From the NCBI GenBank assembly GCA_034678485.1, contig JAXDBU010000101.1, positions 1-64,000 on the forward strand: a stretch of DNA of 64,000 nt. Direction: 5' to 3'. This document shows, in pieces, positions 6,010-14,194 of the stretch. Numbering within the stretch: the stretch's first letter is position 1; each line of letters begins with the position of its first letter. The stretch is from PLanc-01 sp034678485 (GTDB lineage Bacteria; Planctomycetota; Phycisphaerae; Sedimentisphaerales; Anaerobacaceae). The notes beneath the pieces are model-generated. The model was not told the origin of the DNA, searched no databases, and worked only from the letters and a program-made list of their open reading frames with translations. Position numbers and translations under genes: made by a program.

Positions 6010-8778
6010 CTATCGTGCCTTGTGCACCTGAATGTCGTCGACATAGATTATACCCATGCCAGCCGTTGGGTTGGCGCGATCCCCGAGTCCGATCACCATG
6101 GTCTCGACAGCGGTCATATCCGCGGGCGTCAGCGTGTCGAACGGGATGGACCACTGCACCCAATCGGTTGCCAGGACGGCGTTCGTATCCGTGTTCGCCG
6201 CCGTGGCGCTGCGTCCGGCGGTGTCCATGATCGTCACATACAGCGGCATGGCGGCGTTGTCCGCGCTGCCTCGCACGTAGAGCACGAGTCGGGCGAGATC
6301 GTGGATGGTCCAGTCCTGGGCCGAGGTCCAGGTCCGTCGGGCCTCGGAGCAGACGATGTCGCCCGCGTTGACGTACTGCAGGGGCATGGACTGTCTTCCG
6401 CCGTGCACGAGGGTCTGTTCCGCGAAGGGCGCGTGTGTGTAGCCCGCCTGCGACCCATTGTCGAGAGTCCCGTAGCCGTCGAGCCAGGTCTGGAAGATCG
6501 CTTCGACAGCGTTCATGTCATCCGTGTAGCTCTCGAAGTCATCCACAATGAGGTAATCGGCGACAGTGAAACTCCAAACGGCGCCTGTGGTGACCGTCCC
6601 ATCCGCGGCAACCTCGTCCACACGCCAGAAACAAGCCGTATCCCAGGCGATCGGCTCCGCGAGGTTGTACGTTGCCTCCGCCTGCCGGCCTTTGTAAATC
6701 CCGACGGTTTGGACTGTGGCGCCCTGCACTGCTGCCTTGTCGGTTGCGAAGTAGACGTCGTGTTCCGCGACTCCCTCCCCGCCCGACCAGCTCAACGGCC
6801 GATCATAGCGAATATCGACGACCTGATTCACGGCGGGGCTGGGATTCCAGGCCAGCGCCAAGTTACCTCGCATGGCGGTGACGATCTCGTCCTGCCCCAG
6901 TACGCGGTTGTACGCGCGGACCTCGTCGATCAGGCCCACGAAATATCGCGAGTCGAGCGTGTTGGCGCCGATCTCGATCAGCGGATTGGAGCCCACGTTG
7001 TTGTCGCCTGTATGCATACCGGTCGCATCGACGGTCCCATTGACGAGGATCTGGACCGCGCTGGTGCTGTCCGTTCTCGTGACGGCTACGTGCATCCATT
7101 CTCCGGTGACCACGTCGTGATTCGAGAACGTCGTCGGGTTGCCGCCGGGACCGGTCTCGAAGGCCAGCTTGGTCCCGACCACCGCGAGGGTGAAGTGGTC
7201 TCCGCCGCCGGCGTGATCCGACCACAGCAGACCGGCGCCTTCTCTGCCTATCGTGCCCTCAGGTCCCGGCGTGTCGGTCTTGATCCAGGCCATCAGCGTC
7301 AGATCTGCTGTGATGACCTGCGGCACCTCGACGCGGTCGTTGAGGCCATCGAAGGCCAGAGCGCCGAGGTTGTAACCTTCGACGGGGTTCGGCTCGCCGA
7401 GGACTTCGCCATGATTGCCGTTGCCCGACCAGTCGATGGCGATCCCGTTCTCATCCTGGTCGAAGTTCCACCAGCCCACGAAGTTTGGATCGGTTACCTG
7501 GATGTCGGGCATCGTCTTGAACGTCCAGACGTCGCCGACGTGGATCTCGACGCCCTCGAACTCGTCCACTCGCCAGTAGTACTGCGTCCCATATTCGAGC
7601 TGGATCGGGCCGTAGGTCGCTGCCGTCTGATTCTGCGACGCCAGGACTGGAGCGTTCGGGTCCGTGCCAAAGTAGACGCTGTGCGAGACCGCGCCCGATC
7701 CCGGCGTCCAGCTCATCGTGACATTCGGATCCACCAGGATCGCCCCGTCGGCAGGGACCGGCAGCGACGCGAGCTTCGCCGAGACCGTGAAGCTCCAGAC
7801 CGCGCCGGGGTATACAGTGACTCCGTCGGCCTCGACCTCATCGACCCGCCAGTAGTAGGTCTTGCCCAGTTCCCAGGGATACCCCGAGAAGGATGGATCG
7901 CTGGTTGTGCCCTGATCCGTGTCGCCCGTGCTGTTCTTGACGTCGTCCTCGCTCAGGCCGACGTAGACGCGGTGTTCGGCTGCGGTTTCGCCAGCCGTCC
8001 AGGTGAGCGTTGGATTCGTCGAACCCAGGGTGGTTCCATCGGCCGGCTGCGGGTTCGTCGCAAACCGCAGCCACTGGGGACCGACCCAGAACACGTTCTC
8101 GACGTCCGCGGCGCTCAAAGCGTGGTTCCAGACGGCCACCTCGTCGAGCACGCCGATGAAGCGCCGCCACTGGGCCCGGCCGTCCGAGCGGGGGCCGCCG
8201 ATGCGAATCGTGGAGATGGCATCGGATAGGCTGCCCGCTGAACTCGCGGCAAGCCGGCTGTCCAGGTAGATCGTGATTGTACTGATGCTGCTGTCGTAAA
8301 CGACCGCGACGTGATGCCATTGATTGTCGTTGAGCTTGGCGCCGCTGGTGCCGAACCAGATGGGCCGGCCGACGAAGATGTCCGCCGCTCCGTCGGGCTC
8401 CAAACTGTGGTCGTCCGACGAACCGATCATCACGAAGATGATCCCCCACGCCTGGAACACCGTCGGCATCTTCATCCAAAGCGAATAGGACGCCCGTGAG
8501 ACATCGAGCATCCCCGACGGCATCGTCACATCGCACAAGGTGAACGGGCCGGTGGCCGTCACGAACTCCAGGGCGCTGCCCTCGTATCCATCGGTGGTCC
8601 ATCGGACCTGACTGTCGTTCGCCGGGTCGATGGTCCCGTCGTGCCAGTAGGCCGTCTCATCCCAGAAGGCGGTCCCCTGGCCGTTGTTCAGCTTCCAGTA
8701 GCCCACGAGTTCCGCTCCGGCGGGGGCTGCCACACCTGCCGCCAACAAGACCGCCAGAAAAATCGTCCTCTTGCACAT
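6010..8778 (-). CDS. Secreted LamG / fibronectin-like multidomain protein
   Basis: 922 aa. The start at 8778 is preceded by GGTAGGAGGACGGTC and opens a clear signal peptide, 'MCKRTIFLAVLLAAGVAAPAGA'. Order of domains: a LamG/concanavalin-type jelly roll (about 25-230, 'VGYWKLNNGQG' to 'FIGVLDEVAVWN'), two fibronectin-III-like repeats (about 237-332 and 340-425, each with 'YYWRVDE' and 'VWSF/VWTF'), a second LamG (about 430-638, 'GWWNFDQDENG' to 'GLIDEVRAYN'), a third Fn-like repeat (about 643-740), and a C-terminal beta-sandwich (about 745-922, 'DDFESYTDD' to 'IIYVDDIQVHKA'). This layout is common in Phycisphaerae surface proteins and points to extracellular glycan binding. No catalytic domain was recognised. 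A good promoter lies 110 bases upstream. Confidence 0.88.
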   Translation of the reverse strand: MCKRTIFLAVLLAAGVAAPAGAELVGYWKLNNGQGTAFWDETAYWHDGTIDPANDSQVRWTTDGYEGSALEFVTATGPFTLCDVTMPSGMLDVSRASYSLWMKMPTVFQAWGIIFVMIGSSDDHSLEPDGAADIFVGRPIWFGTSGAKLNDNQWHHVAVVYDSSISTITIYLDSRLAASSAGSLSDAISTIRIGGPRSDGRAQWRRFIGVLDEVAVWNHALSAADVENVFWVGPQWLRFATNPQPADGTTLGSTNPTLTWTAGETAAEHRVYVGLSEDDVKNSTGDTDQGTTSDPSFSGYPWELGKTYYWRVDEVEADGVTVYPGAVWSFTVSAKLASLPVPADGAILVDPNVTMSWTPGSGAVSHSVYFGTDPNAPVLASQNQTAATYGPIQLEYGTQYYWRVDEFEGVEIHVGDVWTFKTMPDIQVTDPNFVGWWNFDQDENGIAIDWSGNGNHGEVLGEPNPVEGYNLGALAFDGLNDRVEVPQVITADLTLMAWIKTDTPGPEGTIGREGAGLLWSDHAGGGDHFTLAVVGTKLAFETGPGGNPTTFSNHDVVTGEWMHVAVTRTDSTSAVQILVNGTVDATGMHTGDNNVGSNPLIEIGANTLDSRYFVGLIDEVRAYNRVLGQDEIVTAMRGNLALAWNPSPAVNQVVDIRYDRPLSWSGGEGVAEHDVYFATDKAAVQGATVQTVGIYKGRQAEATYNLAEPIAWDTACFWRVDEVAADGTVTTGAVWSFTVADYLIVDDFESYTDDMNAVEAIFQTWLDGYGTLDNGSQAGYTHAPFAEQTLVHGGRQSMPLQYVNAGDIVCSEARRTWTSAQDWTIHDLARLVLYVRGSADNAAMPLYVTIMDTAGRSATAANTDTNAVLATDWVQWSIPFDTLTPADMTAVETMVIGLGDRANPTAGMGIIYVDDIQVHKAR

Positions 8779-8894
8779 GACCGTCCTCCTACCGAAGAAA
8801 AGGGTGTTCGTGTGTCTTGCCTCTTGCCCTCGCATACGAAACATCCGACCCCTGATGCGTCGGACCTGTGACTTGCGAAGTGCTTCTGGGTCCT

Positions 8895-8923
8895 ATTATA
8901 CCGATTCGAGGCGGGCCGGGCAA
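8895..8923 (-). promoter_or_regulatory. Promoter of the LamG protein gene
   Basis: Minus strand TTGCCC (8923-8918), 17-base spacer, consensus TATAAT (8900-8895). It gives a 5' leader of about 110 bases before the ATG at 8778. Confidence 0.5.
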
Positions 8924-9155
8924 ACCCCAATTCGACATGATGGCGAACAGGAAAAAACTCACGGCGAATTCACCTTTTTCCGCTCCTTGACGAATCGCAT
9001 CGGTCTCGTATTGCCTGGAGGCCGGCTGCTATTCAGAGTGCGAGCGGGCGTGGATTGTCATGCTGAACGAAGAAAAGCATCCGGGCCCCGCAGGGGACGC
9101 GGCGTCCGAAGTCGAGACGTATCTCTCACTTTGTCTACGGTGTTTCGATAGGCTC
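8924..9155. repeat. Gene-free region with inverted copy of the dispersed repeat
   Basis: Between the LamG promoter and the next gene end I see no coding signal. Positions 9057-9120, read on the minus strand, match the repeat at 25915-25983: CGTCTCGACT, GGGGCCC, TGCTT, CTTCGTTCAGCATGACA in the same order. So this copy is inverted relative to the copies at 1 and 25952. Confidence 0.6.
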
Positions 9156-9662
9156 TCAGCGTCGCCGGGCCAGCGTCGGGTCAAGGTACGGCTGGAGCGC
9201 GTCCGGCGTGAGGGCCTCGATCTGGCCGCCCAGGAACAGAACGTTGCACCGGCCCTCGTGAACCGGCTTGGGCTCGTAGACCAGCACGGTGGTCTCGGGC
9301 ATGTCGGGTCGAGCGCCGGGGATGTAGACGTACTCGACGCCGCACGGATCGGGACAGCGGAGCAGCTTCGAGCGCCCGCCGCAGGCACTGATGAATTCCT
9401 GCTGATCCGCCGGGAAACCCTCGCCGCCGATAGCGAAGGCCTGCAAACACTGTGCTATCGAGCGGAGATTCATCTGGCAGCTCAGGGTTGTGGAGTTCTT
9501 CTGGGCATGGACCATCTCCGTAGCGTACTGTTTGCCGGCGTCGCCCATCGTCTTGATGACCCAGAGGACTCCGGCGGCCAGCAGGCCGAAGAAGACGATC
9601 CCGGTCACGACGTTGGTGATCGTGCCACCAGGACGATTCGAACGCGACATGGGCGGATGCAT
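9156..9662 (-). CDS. Membrane-anchored pseudopilin-like protein of unknown function
   Basis: 168 aa. A single hydrophobic segment 'VVTGIVFFGLLAAGVLWVI' (about residues 18-36) is followed by a helical stretch, as in pseudopilin-like or DUF1559-like planctomycete proteins. The body contains 'SCQMNLRSIAQCLQAFAIGGEGFP' and ends with 'HEGRCNVLFLGGQIEAL'. This resembles the H-x-G-x-x-NVLFxDG-x-x motif of those families, with GG in place of DG. The usual prepilin cleavage site (GFTLVE) is not evident, so assignment to a pilin-like system is inference. The first ATG (9662) is used because GGAG precedes it at a suitable distance. The gene lies 51 bases downstream of the next minus-strand gene and may share its transcript. 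Confidence 0.65.
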   Translation of the reverse strand: MHPPMSRSNRPGGTITNVVTGIVFFGLLAAGVLWVIKTMGDAGKQYATEMVHAQKNSTTLSCQMNLRSIAQCLQAFAIGGEGFPADQQEFISACGGRSKLLRCPDPCGVEYVYIPGARPDMPETTVLVYEPKPVHEGRCNVLFLGGQIEALTPDALQPYLDPTLARRR

Positions 9663-9713
9663 GATTCGTTCTCCATTCCAGCGGGGACGGATACTCCCCC
9701 GCCTTGCCGGCTG

Positions 9714-11507
9714 CTAACGGAACAATGCCGCGTCCTCGTCCTGGGCGGGCTTCTTGGGCTTGTCCGTGAACAGGGCTTCATCGTCCTCGCCGCCGACGAA
9801 CTTGCCGGCGTCCAAGGGTTTGTCCCGCCAGGCGATCTTGCAGTTACGTACGGTGTAGTCCTGTCTCATCGACATGGTGCCCTGACTGGTGATGATCCCG
9901 GCGTCGACGGTCAGTCGCTTCATGGTGGGGTATCCGTCGATCATGGTGTACTCGCATCGCATGTTGTCGCTGTTCGTACGTCGTCCAGCCTGCATAACCT
10001 CTCGGCGATACCGCGCCGGGGCCCATAGCCCGACGATCTTCTCGTATTCGGCGTCGAGCGTCATCTCGCTTTCCGTTCCTTCCTTGACGGCGCGCATCCG
10101 CTGAATCCGAAAGTCCGCGCTCACCGTCAGATACAGGACGTCGTAACCGCGATTGGCGAGGAGATTGCTCTTGTCCTCCTTCGCTCTCTCGTTGACGGGC
10201 TTGTCCTTTTCCGTGGGGACGAGTTTCATCTTGTACCCCTCGGGAATCTTGACGGTCTTGATGAAGTGGTCGCGGAAGACGTTTGCGCCGGCCGTCGCGG
10301 TCTGCAGGATCAGCCCACGTTCGACTTCCTTCATGAGTAGACGCATCTGCGGACTTGATGCGAATGCTGTCTCAATCTGGATCTCATCGCCGACCAGCAA
10401 TCCGTTGTCGTCGGCGTCTTGCCACCAGTAGTTCAGCGTCCCGGAGGCGGGCTGGAACAGGTTGGATGTGATTTGCACGTCGATGTCGCAGCGGAGACTA
10501 CGGGCAAACGTGGGCATCGCGCCGAAGTCGATATTCGTGCGGCAGACGCCGGCGATGACCTCCTGGGACAGTTCATCCCATTGCGAGGTCATCTTGTCCA
10601 CCTTCTTCGGGCGTTCGGGCATCGCGTCTGCGGCACGGCCCATGTCCGTTGCCGGTGTTGTCGCGGCCTGCGCTGGAGCGGGCGTCGGTGCTTTCCTGAT
10701 CACGACGCTCTTGAGCTTGAGGTCCCACTTGTACTCGGTCGTCGTCCCCTCGGACCGGGAGTCGTAATCGATATGAAGCGTGTTGATGAAGGGCACGCCG
10801 TCCTGACGGGCATACGTGTACAGATAGGTTACATACAGTTGCCCCCGATGAGGAGGCATGACCGAGTTGAACTGCCGCTTGGCGGACTCGACGAAGTGCT
10901 TGCCGTCGATGGTCTGGACCGTGAATGCGAGCTTGTCTTGACTCAGGTCCTTTCCAGCTTCGAACTCGTTCTCGAGCTGATACTTGTCGTTGATTGTAAG
11001 GGTCCGCAATCGGATGTCCTCGCGCGGCTCCGAGTAGAAGAGGCTGAACGAACCGTCGTTATCGCTGGCGCTGGCCTTCTCCGTGGGGAACGTCCTGAAC
11101 AGGGATTCCAGCCAGGCGTTCTCAATCATGGCGTACAGGGTCTGTGAAGTGGCAGTGTCCTCTTGGAGCTGTGATCTGAAATGCGGACCGTGTGCATCCA
11201 CAACGAACGAGACCTGGAGGGGCCCGATCTTCTGGCCGTCCTCATTCACGTCATAGACCGCGTCGAAGCCGGTCACCTGGTCATCCCAGAGTTGATAGTA
11301 GGCCTCGTCCATCCTGGCGATCACGTCTTTGGCCAAGGCCTCGCCGTCCGCTGCTTGGGCGGCGGTTGTTCCAGGGGCTGCCTGGGCATTGTCGTTTTCC
11401 ACACGGGGTCGGCCCATGCCGAACGCCGGCGGCACGCCGGCGCCTGCCGCAATCGCCAAGACGACCGCCGCACACGACCACTTGCGATGGAATGATCCGC
11501 TCTTCAT
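9714..11507 (-). CDS. Exported protein of unknown function, 597 aa
   Basis: The start at 11507 follows CTGAAGGAGTCTGGC and opens a signal peptide ('WSCAAVVLAIAAGAGVPPAFG'). A low-complexity Ala/Pro linker near residues 265-285 separates two halves. Each half has the alternating hydrophobic pattern of beta-rich domains resembling lipoprotein-localisation (LolA-type) folds: 'FDAVYDVNEDGQKIGPLQVSFVVDAHGP' in the first, 'GYDVLYLTVSADFRIQRMRAV' in the second. It ends with an acidic tail, 'KPAQDEDAALFR'. I do not recognise a named family, and the fold guess is weak. A TTGAAT-17-TAGAAT promoter sits about 57 bases upstream. Expression seems to continue into the small anchored protein downstream. Confidence 0.65.
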   Translation of the reverse strand: MKSGSFHRKWSCAAVVLAIAAGAGVPPAFGMGRPRVENDNAQAAPGTTAAQAADGEALAKDVIARMDEAYYQLWDDQVTGFDAVYDVNEDGQKIGPLQVSFVVDAHGPHFRSQLQEDTATSQTLYAMIENAWLESLFRTFPTEKASASDNDGSFSLFYSEPREDIRLRTLTINDKYQLENEFEAGKDLSQDKLAFTVQTIDGKHFVESAKRQFNSVMPPHRGQLYVTYLYTYARQDGVPFINTLHIDYDSRSEGTTTEYKWDLKLKSVVIRKAPTPAPAQAATTPATDMGRAADAMPERPKKVDKMTSQWDELSQEVIAGVCRTNIDFGAMPTFARSLRCDIDVQITSNLFQPASGTLNYWWQDADDNGLLVGDEIQIETAFASSPQMRLLMKEVERGLILQTATAGANVFRDHFIKTVKIPEGYKMKLVPTEKDKPVNERAKEDKSNLLANRGYDVLYLTVSADFRIQRMRAVKEGTESEMTLDAEYEKIVGLWAPARYRREVMQAGRRTNSDNMRCEYTMIDGYPTMKRLTVDAGIITSQGTMSMRQDYTVRNCKIAWRDKPLDAGKFVGGEDDEALFTDKPKKPAQDEDAALFR

Positions 11508-11563
11508 GCCAGACTCCTTCAGCAGTACGCATAAGGGACGCTCGATCTCCAGCAACGCATGGA

Positions 11564-11592
11564 ATTCTACCCGTGTGCGGTTCGTGATTCAA
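11564..11592 (-). promoter_or_regulatory. Promoter of the 597-aa exported protein gene
   Basis: Minus strand TTGAAT (11592-11587), 17-base spacer, TAGAAT (11569-11564), 57 bases before the start codon. Confidence 0.5.
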
Positions 11593-11655
11593 GTGAATGT
11601 ATCTCGCTCGCAGATGTTCGCCATGGCCGTGCTCGCAGAGACGGGCCTGGGGCGG

Positions 11656-11684
11656 TTGACGCCGGGCCGCCGGTCGAATACGAT
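11656..11684 (+). promoter_or_regulatory. Promoter of the GH10 xylanase
   Basis: TTGACG (11656-11661), 17-base spacer, TACGAT (11679-11684), about 68 bases before the ATG. It is back to back with the minus-strand promoter at 11564-11592. Confidence 0.5.
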
Positions 11685-11751
11685 TCTACGCACGCAGGCG
11701 CACGTGCGCCTTCGCTGCACGGCAACGGTGGCTTTGAAAGGCCGGATTCCT

Positions 11752-12999
11752 ATGCGTATTCACGCTATACCACTTCTCGCAGCAGTGCTCAGTTGTCTTG
11801 GCCGCGTTCCGACGGTCCGGGCGGATGAACTCGACGAGTCGATCCCCAAGATCCGCATGGGCACGCTTGTCGTGGAGACTTTGCCCGGCGCGGAGATCCG
11901 AGTCGAGCAGGTGCGCCATGACTTCTGGTTCGGCGCGGCGCTGGCGAGCCACGTCTTCGGCACGTGGGGCAACCCCGCCGATGCGGCCCAGTACAAGCAG
12001 GTCTTCCTGGAGAACTTCAACGCCGCGGTGACGGAGAACGCGCTGAAGTGGCACGACATGGAGTCCCGCCAGGGGCAGGTGAACTACACGACCGTAGATG
12101 CCATGCTCCAATGGACCGATGAGCACGAGATCCCGCTTCGCGGGCACAACATCTTCTGGGGCATCCCCAATCGGGTGCAACCCTGGCTCAAAGCGATGGA
12201 CGACGCGACCCTCCGCGCGACGCTCGAAGCCCGGGCCCGGGATATCGGGCGCAGATACAAAGGGCGGTTTGCCGAGTACGACTTGAACAACGAGATGATC
12301 CACGCGAATTACTACGAAGAGCGACTCGGCCCGGACATCACGAAGGACATGGCGTCGTGGGTGCGCCAGGAGGACCCGCAGGCGGTGCTCTACCTGAACG
12401 ACTACGACATCCTGACCGGCAAGCGACTGGACGACTACCTTGCCCAGATTCGCAAGCTGCTCGACCAGGACGTGCACATCGGCGGCATCGGGGTGCAGGG
12501 TCATCTGCATGGAGATTCTTTCGATCCGGCTGTCCTGCGGTCTTCGCTGGACCGGCTCGGCCAGTTCAAGCTGCCCATCCGTGTCACCGAGTTCAACTTT
12601 CCCGGCCAGCGGTCGAAATACTACGAAAAGCGGGGCGTCCGCCTGTCCGACGAAGAAGAGCAGGCGAAGGCGAAAGCCATCGTGGACTACTATCGCATCT
12701 GTTTTGCCCATCCGGCAGTCGAGGGGATCCTTATGTGGGGATTCTGGGAAGGGGCCAACTGGATTCCGCAGTCCTCGCTCTACCGGCGGGACTGGTCGCC
12801 CACGCCGGCGGCCCTGGCCTATCGAGACCTCGTCTATCGTCAGTGGTGGACGAATTGGCGGGGTCGGGCGGACGACAAGGGGCGCTGCGAGGTCCCTGTC
12901 TTCTTCGGGAGCCACCGGGTCGCCGCAGGCGACCGGGAAGTCGTCGTCACGCTCGGACGCCAGGAGGGCACAAAACGGCTCTCGATGGCGCAGCCGTAG
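11752..12999 (+). CDS. Secreted GH10 endo-1,4-beta-xylanase
   Basis: 415 aa with a signal peptide ('MRIHAIPLLAAVLSCLGRVPTVRA'). It would hydrolyse internal beta-1,4 bonds of xylan outside the cytoplasm. The GH10 (beta/alpha)8 barrel runs from about residue 60 to 365: 'FNAAVTENALKWHDMESRQGQVNY' is the family's substrate-contact segment, 'LRGHNIFWG' follows, the acid/base is Glu181 in 'YDLNNEMIHANYY', and the nucleophile is Glu280 in 'RVTEFNFPGQR'. 'GIGVQGHLHG' and 'GILMWGFWEG' complete the set. A short N-terminal beta domain (about 35-55, 'MGTLVVETLPGAEIRV') precedes the barrel, as in many planctomycete members. The chosen ATG has AAAGG upstream. It has its own promoter. Confidence 0.93.
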   Translation: MRIHAIPLLAAVLSCLGRVPTVRADELDESIPKIRMGTLVVETLPGAEIRVEQVRHDFWFGAALASHVFGTWGNPADAAQYKQVFLENFNAAVTENALKWHDMESRQGQVNYTTVDAMLQWTDEHEIPLRGHNIFWGIPNRVQPWLKAMDDATLRATLEARARDIGRRYKGRFAEYDLNNEMIHANYYEERLGPDITKDMASWVRQEDPQAVLYLNDYDILTGKRLDDYLAQIRKLLDQDVHIGGIGVQGHLHGDSFDPAVLRSSLDRLGQFKLPIRVTEFNFPGQRSKYYEKRGVRLSDEEEQAKAKAIVDYYRICFAHPAVEGILMWGFWEGANWIPQSSLYRRDWSPTPAALAYRDLVYRQWWTNWRGRADDKGRCEVPVFFGSHRVAAGDREVVVTLGRQEGTKRLSMAQP

Positions 13000-13038
13000 G
13001 ATTCGACCGGCCGCGTCGAGATCGTGGGCAGATCCCGC

Positions 13039-13067
13039 TTGTTGAGAACGGCGAACGGGGGTATACT
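13039..13067 (+). promoter_or_regulatory. Promoter of the MoxR operon
   Basis: TTGTTG (13039-13044), 17-base spacer, TATACT (13062-13067). The leader is about 160 bases and contains a 21-codon frame that ends on the moxR start. Confidence 0.45.
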
Positions 13068-13171
13068 ATCTGAGGAGATAGCGGAGGTGTCTCGTTGTCG
13101 CGATGCGCGGATGCCCATCCGGATGGTTTGGACTGCATCGGCAGATAGAACATGGCGTGGGACAAGAACGT

Positions 13172-13237
13172 ATGAATGGCATCGACCTGTTGGAACCTGT
13201 GAACGAAGGGAATGACGCTTCAGGAGGCCGGACGTGA
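13172..13237 (+). CDS. Possible 21-codon leader peptide overlapping the moxR start
   Basis: ATG 13172 to TGA 13235-13237, encoding 'MNGIDLLEPVNEGNDASGGRT'. Its last codons contain the AGGAGG Shine-Dalgarno of the next gene, and its stop overlaps the GTG start (GTGA), the arrangement used for translational coupling. No ribosome site is evident before it, and short frames occur by chance, so it is a weak call. Confidence 0.25.
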   Translation: MNGIDLLEPVNEGNDASGGRT

Positions 13238-14178
13238 CGACCGCTCCCACCGAGAATCCGCGTGTTTCGCGGTTGAAGGAGAACCTGCAGACTGTCATTT
13301 ACGGAAAGAGCGAGTGTATCGACGTCGTCATCGTCGCCTTGCTGGCGGGAGGGTCGGTCCTGATCGAGGATGTGCCGGGGGTGGGCAAGACGACTTTGGC
13401 CAAGGCACTGGCCCAGAGCATCGACGCGAAGTTCCGACGGATTCAGTTCACGCCGGACCTGCTGCCGGCGGATATCCTGGGGTCCTCCATCTACAACCCG
13501 GTCAGTGGCGAGTTCCGCTTCGAGCCCGGACCGATCTTCTGCAATATTCTGCTGGCCGACGAGATCAACCGGGCCTCGCCGCGGACGCAGTCTGCTCTGC
13601 TGGAGGCGATGAATGAGAACCAGGCGACCATCGAGGGCCAGCGTCATCCGTTGCCCCAGCCGTTCTTGGTGATCGCCACGGAGAACCCGCTGGAATTCCA
13701 CGGCACCTATCCTCTGCCCGAGGCCCAGTTGGACCGTTTCCTCGTCCGGCTCAGCCTTGGCTATCCCGCGGCCGAGGTCGAGGTCGATATCCTTCGCTCT
13801 CATGCGCGTGCCCAGCCGCTCGACCGGATCGAACCGGTACTCGACCTCGAACAGATTCGCGAGATTCAGCAGGAAGTCGCCCAGGTCCACGTCGACGAGA
13901 GCATCCTCGAGTATATCGTCGAGATCATTCACACCACGCGGCACGACAACCGGCTCCAGCTCGGCATCAGCACGCGGGGGACGCTGATGCTCTCCCGGGC
14001 GGCGAGGGCTCGGGCCTACCACGAGAAGCGAGAATACGTGATCCCGGACGACGTGCTGTGGTGTGTGCCCCATGTGCTGCCGCATCGGGTCATCCCGACT
14101 TCCAAGACGCGATACAGCGGCGCCACGACCAAACAGATCATCGCGGACATCGTCGGTCGGATCAAGGTTCCCGTGTGA
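13234..14178 (+). CDS. MoxR-family AAA+ ATPase
   Basis: 314 aa, a cytosolic AAA+ chaperone-like ATPase. MoxR proteins usually act with DUF58 and vWA or transglutaminase partners in maturation of envelope or secreted complexes. Walker A 'GVGKTTLAKAL' lies near residue 50, Walker B 'ILLADEINRASPRTQSALLEAM' near 105-126, and the sensor region 'PFLVIATENPLEFHGTYPLPEAQLDRF' follows. The C-terminal lid contains 'GISTRGTLMLSRAARARAYHEKREYVIPDD'. Length is normal. The GTG start is supported by AGGAGG seven bases upstream. The DUF58 gene follows after 16 bases, then the transglutaminase gene, the standard order for this system. Confidence 0.93.
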   Translation: MTTAPTENPRVSRLKENLQTVIYGKSECIDVVIVALLAGGSVLIEDVPGVGKTTLAKALAQSIDAKFRRIQFTPDLLPADILGSSIYNPVSGEFRFEPGPIFCNILLADEINRASPRTQSALLEAMNENQATIEGQRHPLPQPFLVIATENPLEFHGTYPLPEAQLDRFLVRLSLGYPAAEVEVDILRSHARAQPLDRIEPVLDLEQIREIQQEVAQVHVDESILEYIVEIIHTTRHDNRLQLGISTRGTLMLSRAARARAYHEKREYVIPDDVLWCVPHVLPHRVIPTSKTRYSGATTKQIIADIVGRIKVPV

Positions 14179-14194
14179 CAAAGGGACGTTCGCC

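Noticed and set aside
6022..8229. 735-aa plus-strand frame opposite the LamG gene
   Set aside because: Antisense shadow of a gene with signal peptide, promoter and clear domains; composition is His/Arg/Val-rich without domain pattern.
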